Shown: piece by piece, positions 17,468 through 26,702 of the stretch | How positions within the stretch are numbered: the stretch's first letter is position 1 | Layout: every line of letters starts with the position of its first letter | Source of the DNA: Bacillus pumilus | Lineage (GTDB): Bacteria > Bacillota > Bacilli > Bacillales > Bacillaceae | Reading direction: 5' to 3' | Assembly: GCF_038738535.1 (NCBI RefSeq) | Contig: NZ_CP046128.1 | Coordinates: 1,116,001 to 1,180,000, forward strand | Length of the DNA stretch: 64,000 bases | Notes under the pieces: generated by a model | Databases searched by the model: none | Told to the model about the DNA's origin: nothing | The model's input: the letters and a program-made list of their open reading frames with translations, nothing else | Translations under genes and position numbers: made by a program

Positions 17468-18207
17468 GATGTGAAATGCTGAAACCTTGAATCGTCATAA
17501 GGCATAGAGGAAGGAACAGAGACCGTTTCAAGCTCAGGATATGTGAGGGCAGACAGCCGGTGGCCAAATACGCAGCCTGTATCAATATTGACGGTTCTGC
17601 CAACGAATCGGGGTTCTTTCACTGGTGTATGTCCGTATACAATCCACGGTTTTCCGCGATATTCCTTTGCCCAATCCTTCCGCACAGGTCGTCCATCTGG
17701 CCATGTTTCTCCTGTGACCGCGCCAAATAATAGATAGGATCGCATCTGTTTGTTCGGCTTTCTTCCAATGTCCTTTTCCTTCATCGCTGCGTGAGCAATA
17801 ATCAGTTCATCAGGAATGAGTACATCGTAAAGCGGAGCCTTCTCAAATAGCTGCTTAAATTCATGTGACAATTTGGTTTGTTCATGAAGGGGCAGCTTTT
17901 TTATTTCGTTCACTGTGGTTTCGATGCCATGAAGTAATTTCACGGGATTTCCTTTCAAATAGCGATAAAGCTTAAAGCAATGGTTGCCAGGTACGTAGCG
18001 GATCGCGCCGTGTGCGTAGGCATGAATGACAAATCGCATCACATCTACTGACTGAGGGCCTCGATCTGTTAAATCACCGACAAGGGCTAGCGTTCTCTTA
18101 TCAGGATGGACGGGTAATCCATGTTTGAGTTCGTATCCTAGTTTGTGTATGAGGGTAAGCAGCTCTTCGTAGCAGCCGTGGATATCTCCAATGATATCAA
18201 ATTTCAT
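17464..18207 (-). CDS. prpE: Bis(5'-nucleosyl)-tetraphosphatase PrpE
   Basis: This metallophosphoesterase of 247 residues hydrolyses Ap4A asymmetrically; it is also described as a protein phosphatase influencing spore germination. The metal-binding motifs are all present: GDIHGCYEE at the N-terminus, [16 protein letters not shown], the IAHAAM region and [12 protein letters not shown]. It stands alone on the minus strand, convergent with yjbO and divergent from yjbQ, as in B. subtilis. Confidence 0.93.
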   Translation of the reverse strand: MKFDIIGDIHGCYEELLTLIHKLGYELKHGLPVHPDKRTLALVGDLTDRGPQSVDVMRFVIHAYAHGAIRYVPGNHCFKLYRYLKGNPVKLLHGIETTVNEIKKLPLHEQTKLSHEFKQLFEKAPLYDVLIPDELIIAHAAMKEKDIGRKPNKQMRSYLLFGAVTGETWPDGRPVRKDWAKEYRGKPWIVYGHTPVKEPRFVGRTVNIDTGCVFGHRLSALTYPELETVSVPSSMPYDDSRFQHFTS

Positions 18208-18369
18208 AAGATTTCCTCCTGATCTTTCTCATCCATTCATCGGGGTTAAAGAAGTTTGAATTTTAGAACATATAACGAATGGCTTTCTTTTCATTTAGGC
18301 AATTGTTAGAATCAATGCTTTAACGTAAAACTTAAAAGATTAAACATCAATGTTAGGAGGCTTTAGCCA

Positions 18370-20211
18370 ATGGAGCATACATCTGTTTCATCACTCGTTG
18401 TCGTTATTATTGTCGCCTTTTTCACCCCACTTTTATTGCACCGATTTAAGCTGACCATTCCGGTCGTTGTTGCTGAAATCATCATGGGGCTCATCATTGG
18501 AAAAAGCGGTCTTCAACTGGTAGTTGAACATGATGCATGGTTAGACACGTTATCCATGCTCGGTTTTATTTTTCTGATGTTTTTAAGTGGACTTGAAATA
18601 GATTTTTCTTCTTTTGAGTCAAAGAAGAAAGCACGAGAACTGCCAAATGGTCTAAAAGAACCAAATACGTTTAAGGCAGCCACGATTATTTTTGTTGGCG
18701 TATTTAGTATTTCTTTTATCCTGTCCTATGCGTTTGTACTTGCAGGGTTTATCCAAAATGCCTTTTTAATGACGCTCATTATATCGACCATCTCATTAGG
18801 GGTCGTGGTTCCCACCTTAAAAGAGGAAAAGTTAATGCAGACGAATATCGGTCAAATCATCTTGCTTGTCGCCGTCATTGCTGATTTGGTGACGATGATT
18901 TTACTTGCTGTGTTTTCCTCCATTTATGGCGATGGTACAGGGAATATGTGGCTTCTGCTCTTATTATTTGCTGCGGGCATTCTGCTTTATTTATTTGGCC
19001 GCGTATTTAAGACAAAGTCAATTTTTCAGTCCATGTCAAAAGGGACCGTGCAAATTGGGACAAGGGCGATCTTTACTCTCATTATAGTCTTAGTTGCCTT
19101 ATCTGAATCACTCGGTGCTGAAAATATTCTTGGGGCGTTTTTAGCGGGCGTACTTGTGTCCCTTCTTTCGCCGAATAAAGAGCTTGTCCAGCAGCTGGAT
19201 TCATTTGGCTACGGATTTTTGATCCCCATCTTCTTTGTGATGGTCGGAGTGGATTTGAATATATGGGCACTGTTCAAGGACCCAACCATTATGATCATGA
19301 TCCCGCTGCTGTTTATTGCATTACTGGTTAGTAAGCTCATCCCGATTCTTTATTTGAAAAAATGGTATGACATGAAAAAAGTGATCGGTTCTGGCTTTTT
19401 ATTAACATCGACGTTATCACTCGTCATTGCAGCTGCGACGATCGGGGAGCGGCTCGGAGTCATTGACCATAAAATGTCTGGAGCGCTGATTCTAGTCGCG
19501 GTACTGACGAGTATTTTAACGCCTGTTTGGTTTAAAGCGCTGTTTAAAAAAGAACAAGCTGCGAGCCATAAAAAACGTGTGACCTTTATTGGTGCAAATC
19601 AGCTGACCTTACCTGTCACACTTGATTTACATCAGGATGAATATGATATTCGGATTTTGCATGTCTTTCAAGAAAATAAAGAAGCGCTGCTTGCTGACTC
19701 CATCTTTGAAGTCGAATCGATTGAAAAGTACGACGATGAGACGCTGCGAAAGGCAGGCGTTGGCCAGGAGGATGTCCTCGTCGTCGCAACAGGCAGTGAG
19801 ACGAAAAATAAGGAAATTGCTTTATTTGCAAAGGAAGAAGGAGCGAAACAAGTCATTGCTAGTGTCAACAAAGCTGAGACAGAGCTGACATTGAAGGAAG
19901 CAGGCATTGATACGTTTTCTAATTTCCTATCATCTAAAACGGTGCTAAGAGCCTTGATTGAAGCACCTGATGCGATTCGATTATTAACAAATGAGGATAC
20001 TTCCTTGTATCAAATTCAAATGAACAATCATCGTTATCACAATGTCATGCTGAGGGAATTTCCGTTTACCGGTGATTTGGTCTTTGTCCGTATTTTCAGA
20101 GGGGTAGACAGCTTAGTACCACATGGAGATACCACGCTTAGAAGCGGCGACCGTGTGCTTGTGTCAGGCTCTCGTGAGTATGTGGCAGGACTAAGAGCCC
20201 AATTAGAGTAA
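18370..20211 (+). CDS. yjbQ: CPA2-family cation/proton antiporter YjbQ
   Basis: This is an integral membrane antiporter of the KefB/YjbQ type with 613 residues. About 12 hydrophobic segments fill the first 390 residues, including the conserved IMGLIIGKSGL and GAFLAGVLVSLLSP. A cytoplasmic TrkA-N-like nucleotide-binding region (KRVTFIGANQLTLPVTLDLH to about 520) follows. The TrkA-C domain at the end reads LRSGDRVLVSGS. It likely exchanges Na+ or K+ for protons under nucleotide control; the exact ion is not evident. TTAGGAGG precedes the ATG. Confidence 0.9.
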   Translation: MEHTSVSSLVVVIIVAFFTPLLLHRFKLTIPVVVAEIIMGLIIGKSGLQLVVEHDAWLDTLSMLGFIFLMFLSGLEIDFSSFESKKKARELPNGLKEPNTFKAATIIFVGVFSISFILSYAFVLAGFIQNAFLMTLIISTISLGVVVPTLKEEKLMQTNIGQIILLVAVIADLVTMILLAVFSSIYGDGTGNMWLLLLLFAAGILLYLFGRVFKTKSIFQSMSKGTVQIGTRAIFTLIIVLVALSESLGAENILGAFLAGVLVSLLSPNKELVQQLDSFGYGFLIPIFFVMVGVDLNIWALFKDPTIMIMIPLLFIALLVSKLIPILYLKKWYDMKKVIGSGFLLTSTLSLVIAAATIGERLGVIDHKMSGALILVAVLTSILTPVWFKALFKKEQAASHKKRVTFIGANQLTLPVTLDLHQDEYDIRILHVFQENKEALLADSIFEVESIEKYDDETLRKAGVGQEDVLVVATGSETKNKEIALFAKEEGAKQVIASVNKAETELTLKEAGIDTFSNFLSSKTVLRALIEAPDAIRLLTNEDTSLYQIQMNNHRYHNVMLREFPFTGDLVFVRIFRGVDSLVPHGDTTLRSGDRVLVSGSREYVAGLRAQLE

Positions 20212-20275
20212 GAATGAACCCTTGACCAATGAACAATTCCTGATTAAGATAGAAGTACAACATCATATATTTGAT

Positions 20276-20370
20276 CCACTAGGGGAGTCCTTTAAAAGGG
20301 CTGAGATAAAAGTGTCGACTTTTAGACCCTCATTACCTGAACAGGTTCATACCTGCGTAGGGAAGTGGTG
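20276..20370 (+). promoter_or_regulatory. TPP (thi-box) riboswitch
   Basis: The conserved core elements are present: the P1 arm CCACT (20276-20280), GGGGAGTCC, GGGCTGAGATAAAAG, GACCCTCATTACCTGAACAGG, CGTAGGGAA and the closing AGTGG. The aptamer leads into a terminator hairpin before tenA. The thiamine operon should therefore be switched off when thiamine pyrophosphate is abundant. The 3' P1 arm GGAAGTGG can alternatively pair with the terminator's 5' arm CCACTTTCC. Confidence 0.96.
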
Positions 20371-20400
20371 CGGTTTTTGACTATGCTTTTTACAAATTCC

Positions 20401-20434
20401 AAGCCACTTTCCACGAGGAAAGTGGCTTTTTTAT
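20401..20434 (+). terminator. Riboswitch-controlled terminator before tenA
   Basis: AAGCCACTTTCC-ACGA-GGAAAGTGGCTT is followed by a T run, immediately ahead of the tenA ribosome site. Confidence 0.92.
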
Positions 20435-20458
20435 ATGGAAAAACAGGAGGAGAGAAAC

Positions 20459-21169
20459 ATGACGTTTTCAACTGAATGTAAAGAAGCAGCAGCAACATGG
20501 TGGAATGGAAGCTTCACACACCCATTTGTCAAAGGGATTGGAGATGGCACGCTTTCACTCGATCGTTTCACGTATTATGTGATGCAGGATTCATATTATT
20601 TAACTCATTTTGCAAAGGTGCAAGCATATGGCGCAGCGATTAGTGAGGACTTACATACGACGGGCAGAATGGCGTATCATGCGCAGGGTACGTATGAAGC
20701 AGAGCTGTCGCTGCATAGAAAGTTCACAGAGCTTTTGCAGATTTCAGATGAAGCCATCGAGAACTTTAAGCCTTCTCCGACTGCTTATGCGTATACCTCT
20801 CATATGTACCGATCTGTGAAAAGCGGACGATTTGAAGAGATTTTAGCCGCATTATTGCCGTGCTACTGGCTATATTATGAGGTGGGTGAAAAGCTGAAAC
20901 AAACCACACCTGACCATCCGATTTATCAGGAATGGATTTTGACATATGGAGGGGATTGGTTTAAGGAGCTCGTCTTTGAACAGGTCAACCGCTTTGATGA
21001 ACTAGCTGAGAAAGCACCAGAACATGTACGGGCCAATATGAAAGAAAATTTTGTGATTTCAAGCTATTACGAGTACCATTTCTGGGAAATGGCGTATCAA
21101 AAAGAAACATGGCAAACAGCATGCTTAGATGGGGTTGGTGCAAATGGAACTCCACGCAGTGACAAATGA
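20459..21169 (+). CDS. tenA: Aminopyrimidine aminohydrolase TenA
   Basis: TenA salvages degraded thiamine by hydrolysing aminopyrimidine intermediates to hydroxymethylpyrimidine. It is 236 residues, all-helical, with the family motifs YVMQDSYYLTHFAK, AALLPCYWLYYEVG (active-site Cys region) and YGGDWF. The ATG at 20459 follows GGAGGAG; an earlier in-frame ATG at 20435 overlaps the terminator. It is the first gene of the seven-gene thiamine operon and overlaps tenI. Confidence 0.95.
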   Translation: MTFSTECKEAAATWWNGSFTHPFVKGIGDGTLSLDRFTYYVMQDSYYLTHFAKVQAYGAAISEDLHTTGRMAYHAQGTYEAELSLHRKFTELLQISDEAIENFKPSPTAYAYTSHMYRSVKSGRFEEILAALLPCYWLYYEVGEKLKQTTPDHPIYQEWILTYGGDWFKELVFEQVNRFDELAEKAPEHVRANMKENFVISSYYEYHFWEMAYQKETWQTACLDGVGANGTPRSDK

Positions 21170-21761
21170 TTCGCTTCCTGTGGATGAACTGATCAAACAA
21201 ATAAAAGCCATCGCACCTGAAGTGGATTTTATTCATATCCGGGAACGGTCTAAAACAGCAAGTGAGCTTGTTGATCTCGTGAAAAGACTCTTTTTAGAAG
21301 GTGTACCGAAAGAGAAGCTCATCATCAACGACAGAGTAGACGTTGCACTGCTCACCAATATTCACCGGGTACATCTCCCAGGCCATAGCTTTTCGCCAAA
21401 AGAGCTGCGGCAAAAATTCCCTCACCTTCATGCGGGTGTCTCTGTTCATTCGATAGAAGAAGCGAAAGCAGCGGAGAAAAATGGAGCAGAGTATGTCATG
21501 TTTGGGCACGTATATGACACTACTTGTAAACCAGGACTTCAGGCAAGAGGCGTACAGCTTGTGAAAGAACTGACATCTGCACTGTCTATTCCAGTGGTGG
21601 CGATCGGTGGATTGACACCTGACCGCATTCCAGAATTGAAACACGCGAATGTGAAAGGGATTGCTGTCATGTCTGGGATTTTTACTCATCATCAGCCGCG
21701 CATGATGGCACAAGCATTTTCTAAACAGGTAAAGGAGCATCCTTATGAAGAAGCATTATGA
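21144..21761 (+). CDS. tenI: Thiazole tautomerase TenI
   Basis: TenI aromatises the thiazole carboxylate phosphate tautomer made by ThiG. It is a TIM-barrel protein related to ThiE, of 205 residues as in B. subtilis. Visible motifs are FIHIRERSK, LIINDRVDVALL, GVSVHSIEEA, YVMFGHVYDTTCKPG and VVAIGGLTPDR. The start at 21144 (MELHAVTND) lies inside the end of tenA, so translation is coupled. The 3' end overlaps thiO. Confidence 0.95.
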   Translation: MELHAVTNDSLPVDELIKQIKAIAPEVDFIHIRERSKTASELVDLVKRLFLEGVPKEKLIINDRVDVALLTNIHRVHLPGHSFSPKELRQKFPHLHAGVSVHSIEEAKAAEKNGAEYVMFGHVYDTTCKPGLQARGVQLVKELTSALSIPVVAIGGLTPDRIPELKHANVKGIAVMSGIFTHHQPRMMAQAFSKQVKEHPYEEAL

Positions 21762-22857
21762 CGTTGCAATCATTGGTGGTGGAATCATAGGAATGTCCAT
21801 TGCCTATCACCTTGCAAAAGCAGGAAAGCATGTCGTCTTACTTGAGGCGAATGAGGTAGGGAAGCAAACGACAAGTGCGGCTGCTGGGATGCTCGGTGCA
21901 CATGCTGAAGGAGAGGGTCATGAGGATATTTTTTTTCAAGCAGGCAGAGCAAGCCAGGCATTGTACGAGAAGTTAAAAGTCGATCTACAGCATGAATCTG
22001 GCATTGATATTCGGACATCAGCGGGCGGTATCATGAAGGTAGCCTTTACAGAAGAAGAGAAACAAGCACTTTGCCGGATGCAGTATTTGTCTACATTTGA
22101 TTGGCTTGACGCAAGCAGCGTAAAAAAATGCATGCCTCAAATGGCAGATAACATCTTAGGGGCAGGTTTGATTAAAGAGGATGTTCATGTCGAACCTTAT
22201 GCGGTATGCCGGGCATTTTGGCAGGCGGCGGTAAGGTTCGGGGCAGATGTGAAAGAATGTACACCCGTGATCGAAGTGAAGCGGGAGAAAGAAGCGTTAG
22301 CAATTAGAACAACGAAGGGAACATTCACATGTGATGATCTGACTGTAGCGAGTGGTGTATGGTCTGGCCGTTTTTTTGAAGAGCTTGGATTATCTCATTC
22401 TCTTTATCCAGTAAAAGGGGAGTGTGTGTCTGTATGGAATAATGGTCCAGCACTCGCGCACACCATTTACCATGATCATTGTTATATCGTTCAACGAGAT
22501 AGCGGCAAACTGGTCGTTGGCGCAACGATGAAGCCAAACGAATGGCAGGCTGTTCCAACGCTTGGCGGCATCGAAGCTGTGATTCAAAAGGCGTCTCAGC
22601 TTATGCCTTCGATCAAGGAGATGCCGATTGATCAGTGCTGGGCTGGTCTTCGTCCGGCTACAACTGACCGGCATCCCTACATTGGAAGACATCCAGAAGA
22701 TCAGCGTATTCTTTTTGCTGCAGGGCATTACAGAAATGGCATTTTACTTGCCCCGATTACTGGAGAGATCATTTGCGACCTGATATTAGGTGAACCGGTC
22801 AAAAAGGAATGGCTTCACGCGTTTCGTATTGGCCGAAAGGAGGCACTGTTTGTATGA
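21745..22857 (+). CDS. thiO: Glycine oxidase ThiO
   Basis: This FAD enzyme oxidises glycine to dehydroglycine for thiazole synthesis. The product is 370 residues. The N-terminal dinucleotide motif is VAIIGGGIIGMSIAYHLAKAG. The C-terminal CWAGLRPATTDRHPYIG and GHYRNGILLAPITG are typical of ThiO. An AAAGGAG site lies inside the end of tenI, and the stop overlaps the start of thiS, so the genes are tightly packed. Confidence 0.95.
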   Translation: MKKHYDVAIIGGGIIGMSIAYHLAKAGKHVVLLEANEVGKQTTSAAAGMLGAHAEGEGHEDIFFQAGRASQALYEKLKVDLQHESGIDIRTSAGGIMKVAFTEEEKQALCRMQYLSTFDWLDASSVKKCMPQMADNILGAGLIKEDVHVEPYAVCRAFWQAAVRFGADVKECTPVIEVKREKEALAIRTTKGTFTCDDLTVASGVWSGRFFEELGLSHSLYPVKGECVSVWNNGPALAHTIYHDHCYIVQRDSGKLVVGATMKPNEWQAVPTLGGIEAVIQKASQLMPSIKEMPIDQCWAGLRPATTDRHPYIGRHPEDQRILFAAGHYRNGILLAPITGEIICDLILGEPVKKEWLHAFRIGRKEALFV

Positions 22858-23057
22858 AAATTCAATTGAATGGCAGAATCGTTGATTTCGATCAAGAGAA
22901 TGGAACGATCTATGATCTGCTATCAGCCTATCAGCTTGAAAATCGAGTAGTGATCGTGGAAAAGAACCAAGAAATTATTGACAAAGAAGCGTTTCAACAA
23001 GTAAAAATTCAATCTAATGACACGATTGAAATCGTTCACTTTGTAGGAGGAGGATGA
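22854..23057 (+). CDS. thiS: Sulfur carrier protein ThiS
   Basis: This is a ubiquitin-like sulfur carrier of 67 residues. The flexible C-terminus ends HFVGGG; the terminal glycine is adenylated by ThiF and thiocarboxylated before delivery to ThiG. The ATG at 22854 overlaps the thiO stop, with GGAGG a short way upstream. The protein ends in three glycines where two are required. Confidence 0.95.
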   Translation: MKIQLNGRIVDFDQENGTIYDLLSAYQLENRVVIVEKNQEIIDKEAFQQVKIQSNDTIEIVHFVGGG

Positions 23058-23061
23058 CAAC

Positions 23062-23829
23062 ATGCTGCACATTGGCGGAAAAACATTCACATCAAGATTA
23101 TTACTTGGTACAGGGAAGTATCCATCATTTGAAGTTCAAAAAGAAGCCGTGAACGTATCAGAAGCAGAAATTTTAACCTTTGCTGTGAGAAGAATGAACA
23201 TTTTTGAAGCATCTCAGCCTAATTTTTTGGAGCAGCTTGATTTATCAAAATATACGCTGCTTCCGAATACAGCTGGTGCAAGTACTGCGGAAGAGGCAGT
23301 TCGTATTGCTCGTTTAGCGAAGGCTTCTGGACTGTGTGACATGATCAAGGTAGAAGTCATTGGCTGCTCAAGGTCTCTTCTGCCAGATCCAGTCGAAACG
23401 TTAAAAGCAGCGGAAATGCTACTCGAAGAAGGGTTTATCGTGCTGCCCTATACATCTGATGATGTGGTGCTGGCGAGAAAATTAGAAGAGCTCGGTGTCC
23501 ATGCTATCATGCCAGGGGCTTCTCCGATTGGTTCAGGTCAAGGCTTACTAAACCCTCTGAATCTCTCATTTATTATCGAGCAGGCGAAGGTACCGGTGAT
23601 TATTGATGCTGGTGTAGGCTCTCCAAAGGATGCAGCTTATGCGATGGAGCTAGGGGCTGACGCTGTATTACTGAACACAGCTGTGTCTGGTGCAAAGGAC
23701 CCTGTGAAAATGGCAAAAGCCATGAAACTGGCGATTGAATCAGGAAGACTAGGCTTCGAGGCAGGACGGATTCCTTTGAAAAACTATGGGACAGCAAGCA
23801 GTCCGCAGGAAGGAATGCCGGCATTTTGA
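23062..23829 (+). CDS. thiG: Thiazole synthase ThiG
   Basis: ThiG forms the thiazole phosphate ring from deoxyxylulose phosphate, dehydroglycine and ThiS thiocarboxylate. It is a TIM barrel of 255 residues. The family features are [18 protein letters not shown], the Schiff-base lysine region [44 protein letters not shown] and [23 protein letters not shown] precedes the start. The stop overlaps the thiF start. Confidence 0.96.
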   Translation: MLHIGGKTFTSRLLLGTGKYPSFEVQKEAVNVSEAEILTFAVRRMNIFEASQPNFLEQLDLSKYTLLPNTAGASTAEEAVRIARLAKASGLCDMIKVEVIGCSRSLLPDPVETLKAAEMLLEEGFIVLPYTSDDVVLARKLEELGVHAIMPGASPIGSGQGLLNPLNLSFIIEQAKVPVIIDAGVGSPKDAAYAMELGADAVLLNTAVSGAKDPVKMAKAMKLAIESGRLGFEAGRIPLKNYGTASSPQEGMPAF

Positions 23830-24839
23830 GCACACGTTATTCGCGCCAAGAGCTATTTCAGCCAATCGGCACAGAGGGGCAAAAGCGGTTAAAAGACTCA
23901 AAGGCTGTCATTATTGGCGCAGGGGCACTTGGAACAGCCAGTGCTGAAATGCTCGTTCGTGCTGGCGTTGGATCTGTCACCATTTTGGATCGAGATTATA
24001 TTGAATGGAGCAACCTTCAGCGACAGCAGCTTTACACGGAGCAAGATGTGCATGATCGGCTGCCAAAGGCTGTGGCGGCTGAAAAAAGACTCAAGCAGGT
24101 GAACAGTGACGTGCATGTCAAAGGAATTGTCATCGATGTGACCGCTCAACATATTGATGAACTTGTCAGCGGGGCTTCGATTATCGTGGATGCAGCGGAT
24201 AATTTTGAGGTGAGGATGATTGCAAATGATGCTGCTGTCAAACATCAAATTCCGTTCCTTTACGGAGCCTGTGTAGCCAGCTATGGTATTCAATTCACTG
24301 TGATTCCTGGTGAGACGCCATGTTTACACTGCCTGCTTGAACATTTACCCGCACAAGGCATGACCTGTGATACAGCCGGTATCATTAGTCCAGTGGTGCA
24401 GCAGGTGGCGGCATATCAAGTGGCAGATGCCCTTAAATATTTAACAGGCCATCAAGTGACGCCAATTTTAAGATCCTTTGATTTATGGACCAATGAACGA
24501 TCTGACATCCGATCAGCCAGTTCCTTAAAGAAGAAGCAATGTCCAAGCTGTGGGCTGAAGACATATCCTTTTCTCTCCTATGAAAAGAGAGCGAAGGCAG
24601 ATGTACTATGCGGCCGCAATACGGTACAAATCCGCAGTGCTGCTGAAATCCCGCCGCCATTACACGAAGTGGCTATTCGCTTAAAGAAAGCAGGAATGGA
24701 TGTGCTTGAAAATCCGTATTTACTTTCTTGTCAAAAGGATGAATATAAGCTTGTTTTATTTAAAGATGGCAGAGCACTTGTACATGGTACAAATGATATG
24801 GCCAAAGCAAGAACCATTTATCATCAATGGATTGGCTAA
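23826..24839 (+). CDS. thiF: ThiS adenylyltransferase ThiF
   Basis: This E1-like enzyme activates the ThiS C-terminus with ATP. The product is 337 residues, starting at a TTG that overlaps the thiG stop (TTGA). The nucleotide loop is [22 protein letters not shown], with [14 protein letters not shown] following. Zinc-ligand cysteines occur as CLHC and CPSC. The C-terminal rhodanese domain found in some relatives is absent. It might also serve molybdopterin synthesis, but the operon context indicates thiamine. Confidence 0.94.
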   Translation: MSTRYSRQELFQPIGTEGQKRLKDSKAVIIGAGALGTASAEMLVRAGVGSVTILDRDYIEWSNLQRQQLYTEQDVHDRLPKAVAAEKRLKQVNSDVHVKGIVIDVTAQHIDELVSGASIIVDAADNFEVRMIANDAAVKHQIPFLYGACVASYGIQFTVIPGETPCLHCLLEHLPAQGMTCDTAGIISPVVQQVAAYQVADALKYLTGHQVTPILRSFDLWTNERSDIRSASSLKKKQCPSCGLKTYPFLSYEKRAKADVLCGRNTVQIRSAAEIPPPLHEVAIRLKKAGMDVLENPYLLSCQKDEYKLVLFKDGRALVHGTNDMAKARTIYHQWIG

Positions 24840-24855
24840 TGAGAGGTGTGATGAA

Positions 24856-25662
24856 ATGACGATCAAAAAAGCATTCACCATCGCGGGTTCTGATTCTGGC
24901 GGCGGAGCTGGCATTCAGGCAGATTTGAAAACCTTTCAGGAGCTCGGTGTATATGGAATGTCTGCGATTACAGCGATTACAGCGCAAAACACACTTGGCG
25001 TTCACGGGATATATCCACTTTCAATCGAGGCGTTAGAGCGCCAAATAGATGCAGTGGCAGAAGATTTACGGCCAGATGCCGTCAAAACAGGAATGCTGTG
25101 GAGTGCCGAAATGATCAATACGGTTGCTGAAAAAACGGTTCAATATGAGATGAAGCTGATTGTCGATCCAGTCATGATCGCAAAGGGAGGGGCTTCTTTA
25201 TTAAATGAAGATGCGGTCTCTGCGTTGAAAACACACTTGCTGCCTGTCAGCTATGCCGTAACGCCGAATCTTCCTGAGGCAGAAGTGCTGACAGGCATGC
25301 GTATTCAGACAAAAGAGGATCGCTATCTAGCAGCGGAACGTCTATATGAGCTTGGTATGAAACATGTCGTGATCAAAGGGGGACACGGCCCCTCTGGCGG
25401 TATGATAACAGATCTGTTGTATGATGGAAAAGGCTTTATAGAAGTCACAAACGAACATATTGATACCCCACATACACATGGCACAGGCTGCACGTTTGCA
25501 GCGGCATTAACAGCTGAAATTGCGAAAGGATACTCCATGAGAGAGGCTTTTGAAACAGCAGAAACCTTTGTCCATGAAGCCATCAAATTCCCTTTGAATA
25601 TTGGCGCTGGACATGGACCTACCAATCATTTTGCTTATCAGCAAAACAGGCTCAAACGATAA
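24856..25662 (+). CDS. thiD: Hydroxymethylpyrimidine/phosphomethylpyrimidine kinase ThiD
   Basis: ThiD phosphorylates HMP to HMP-PP for joining with the thiazole. It is a ribokinase-fold enzyme of 268 residues. The motifs are FTIAGSDSGGGAGIQADLKT at the N-terminus, DPVMIAKGG, TPNLPEAEVL and the anion-hole/catalytic HTHGTGCTFAAALTAE. The ATG at 24856 follows GAGAGGTG; a longer in-frame reading from 24700 overlaps thiF and has no site. It is the last gene of the operon and is followed by a terminator. Confidence 0.95.
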   Translation: MTIKKAFTIAGSDSGGGAGIQADLKTFQELGVYGMSAITAITAQNTLGVHGIYPLSIEALERQIDAVAEDLRPDAVKTGMLWSAEMINTVAEKTVQYEMKLIVDPVMIAKGGASLLNEDAVSALKTHLLPVSYAVTPNLPEAEVLTGMRIQTKEDRYLAAERLYELGMKHVVIKGGHGPSGGMITDLLYDGKGFIEVTNEHIDTPHTHGTGCTFAAALTAEIAKGYSMREAFETAETFVHEAIKFPLNIGAGHGPTNHFAYQQNRLKR

Positions 25663-25668
25663 GAGAAT

Positions 25669-25703
25669 CGAACCGTCTTCACTTGCGAGGACGGTTTTTT
25701 GAT
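25669..25703 (+). terminator. Terminator of the thiamine operon
   Basis: AACCGTC / GACGGTT form a stem with a T run. Confidence 0.8.
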
Positions 25704-25730
25704 GAAAAAGAAACTTTCTTTCAGCGGAAA

Positions 25731-25776
25731 TTGTCATTCTCTCATGATCTGTGATAATATTATGATCAGGTACTAA
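25731..25776 (+). promoter_or_regulatory. fabI promoter with FapR operator
   Basis: The -35 TTGTCA (25731-25736) and the extended -10 TGTGATAAT (GATAAT 25753-25758) are followed at once by TTATGATCAGGTACTAA (25760-25776). That sequence matches 15 of 17 positions of the FapR box TTAGTATCAGGTACTAA. Fatty-acid synthesis genes carry this operator and are released by malonyl-CoA. Confidence 0.85.
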
Positions 25777-25812
25777 TACTATGTCTTGAAAAAATAGGAG
25801 GCTTTATTACAT

Positions 25813-26589
25813 ATGAACTTTTCTTTAGAAGGCCGTAATATCGTGGTGATGGGTGTTGCCAATAAACGAAGCATCGCTTGGGGAATTGCCCGCTCACTTC
25901 ACGAAGCTGGAGCTCGTTTGATTTTTACTTATGTTGGAGATCGTCTTGCTGAATCTGTAAAAGAACTTGCAAGCACACTTGAGCGCAATGATTCAATCAT
26001 TCTTCCATGTGACGTGACAAGTGACGAAGAGATTGAAAAATGTTTCGCTACAATTAAAGAAAAAGTACAAGTCATTCATGGCGTTGCGCATGCGATTGCA
26101 TTTGCAAACAAGGAAGAGCTTGTCGGTGAATACTTAAACACGAACCGTGAAGGTTTCCTTTTGGCGCACAACATTAGTGCATACTCATTAACAGCTGTAG
26201 CAAAAGCAGCACGTCCATTGATGACAGAAGGTGGAAGCATCGTCACGCTTACATACCTAGGCGGAGAGCGTGTGGTATCTAACTACAACGTAATGGGTGT
26301 AGCGAAAGCAGCACTTGAAGCAAGTGTGAAATACTTAGCAGCTGATTTAGGCGCAGAAGGTATCCGTGTGAACAGTATTTCTGCTGGTCCAATTCGTACG
26401 CTGTCTGCAAAAGGCATCAGCGGCTTTAATACAATCCTGAAGGATATTGAAGAACGTGCACCGCTTCGCCGTACAACGACTCCTGAAGAAGTTGGCGATA
26501 CAGCTCTATTCTTATTCAGTGATCTATCACGCGGCATGACAGGTGAGAATCTGCATGTTGATTCTGGCTTCCATATCATTGCCCGCTAA
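25813..26589 (+). CDS. fabI: Enoyl-ACP reductase FabI (NADH)
   Basis: FabI catalyses the last step of each fatty-acid elongation cycle. It is a short-chain dehydrogenase fold of 258 residues. The FabI signature is visible: VVMGVANKRSIAWGIA, the catalytic Y-x6-K pattern in YNVMGVAKAALEASVKYLA and SAGPIRTLSAKGISGF. TAGGAGG precedes the ATG. It is a single gene with its own terminator. B. subtilis has both FabI and FabL; this one lacks the FabL pattern. Confidence 0.95.
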   Translation: MNFSLEGRNIVVMGVANKRSIAWGIARSLHEAGARLIFTYVGDRLAESVKELASTLERNDSIILPCDVTSDEEIEKCFATIKEKVQVIHGVAHAIAFANKEELVGEYLNTNREGFLLAHNISAYSLTAVAKAARPLMTEGGSIVTLTYLGGERVVSNYNVMGVAKAALEASVKYLAADLGAEGIRVNSISAGPIRTLSAKGISGFNTILKDIEERAPLRRTTTPEEVGDTALFLFSDLSRGMTGENLHVDSGFHIIAR

Positions 26590-26604
26590 ACGAATTATTG
26601 ACTT

Positions 26605-26636
26605 GCAGCATACCAAAGATGGTATGCTGTTTTTTT
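26605..26636 (+). terminator. Terminator of fabI
   Basis: CAGCATACCA-AAGA-TGGTATGCTG is followed by seven T. Confidence 0.9.
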
Positions 26637-26702
26637 ATTTTTCTTCTGATTTGAGACATCCGCTCATATATATAAGGAATGAATCATTCGGGAGGGATTA
26701 GT

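Noticed and set aside
21294-21740. 148-codon minus-strand frame inside tenI
   Set aside because: It is antisense to a well-recognised gene, without ribosome site or family features.
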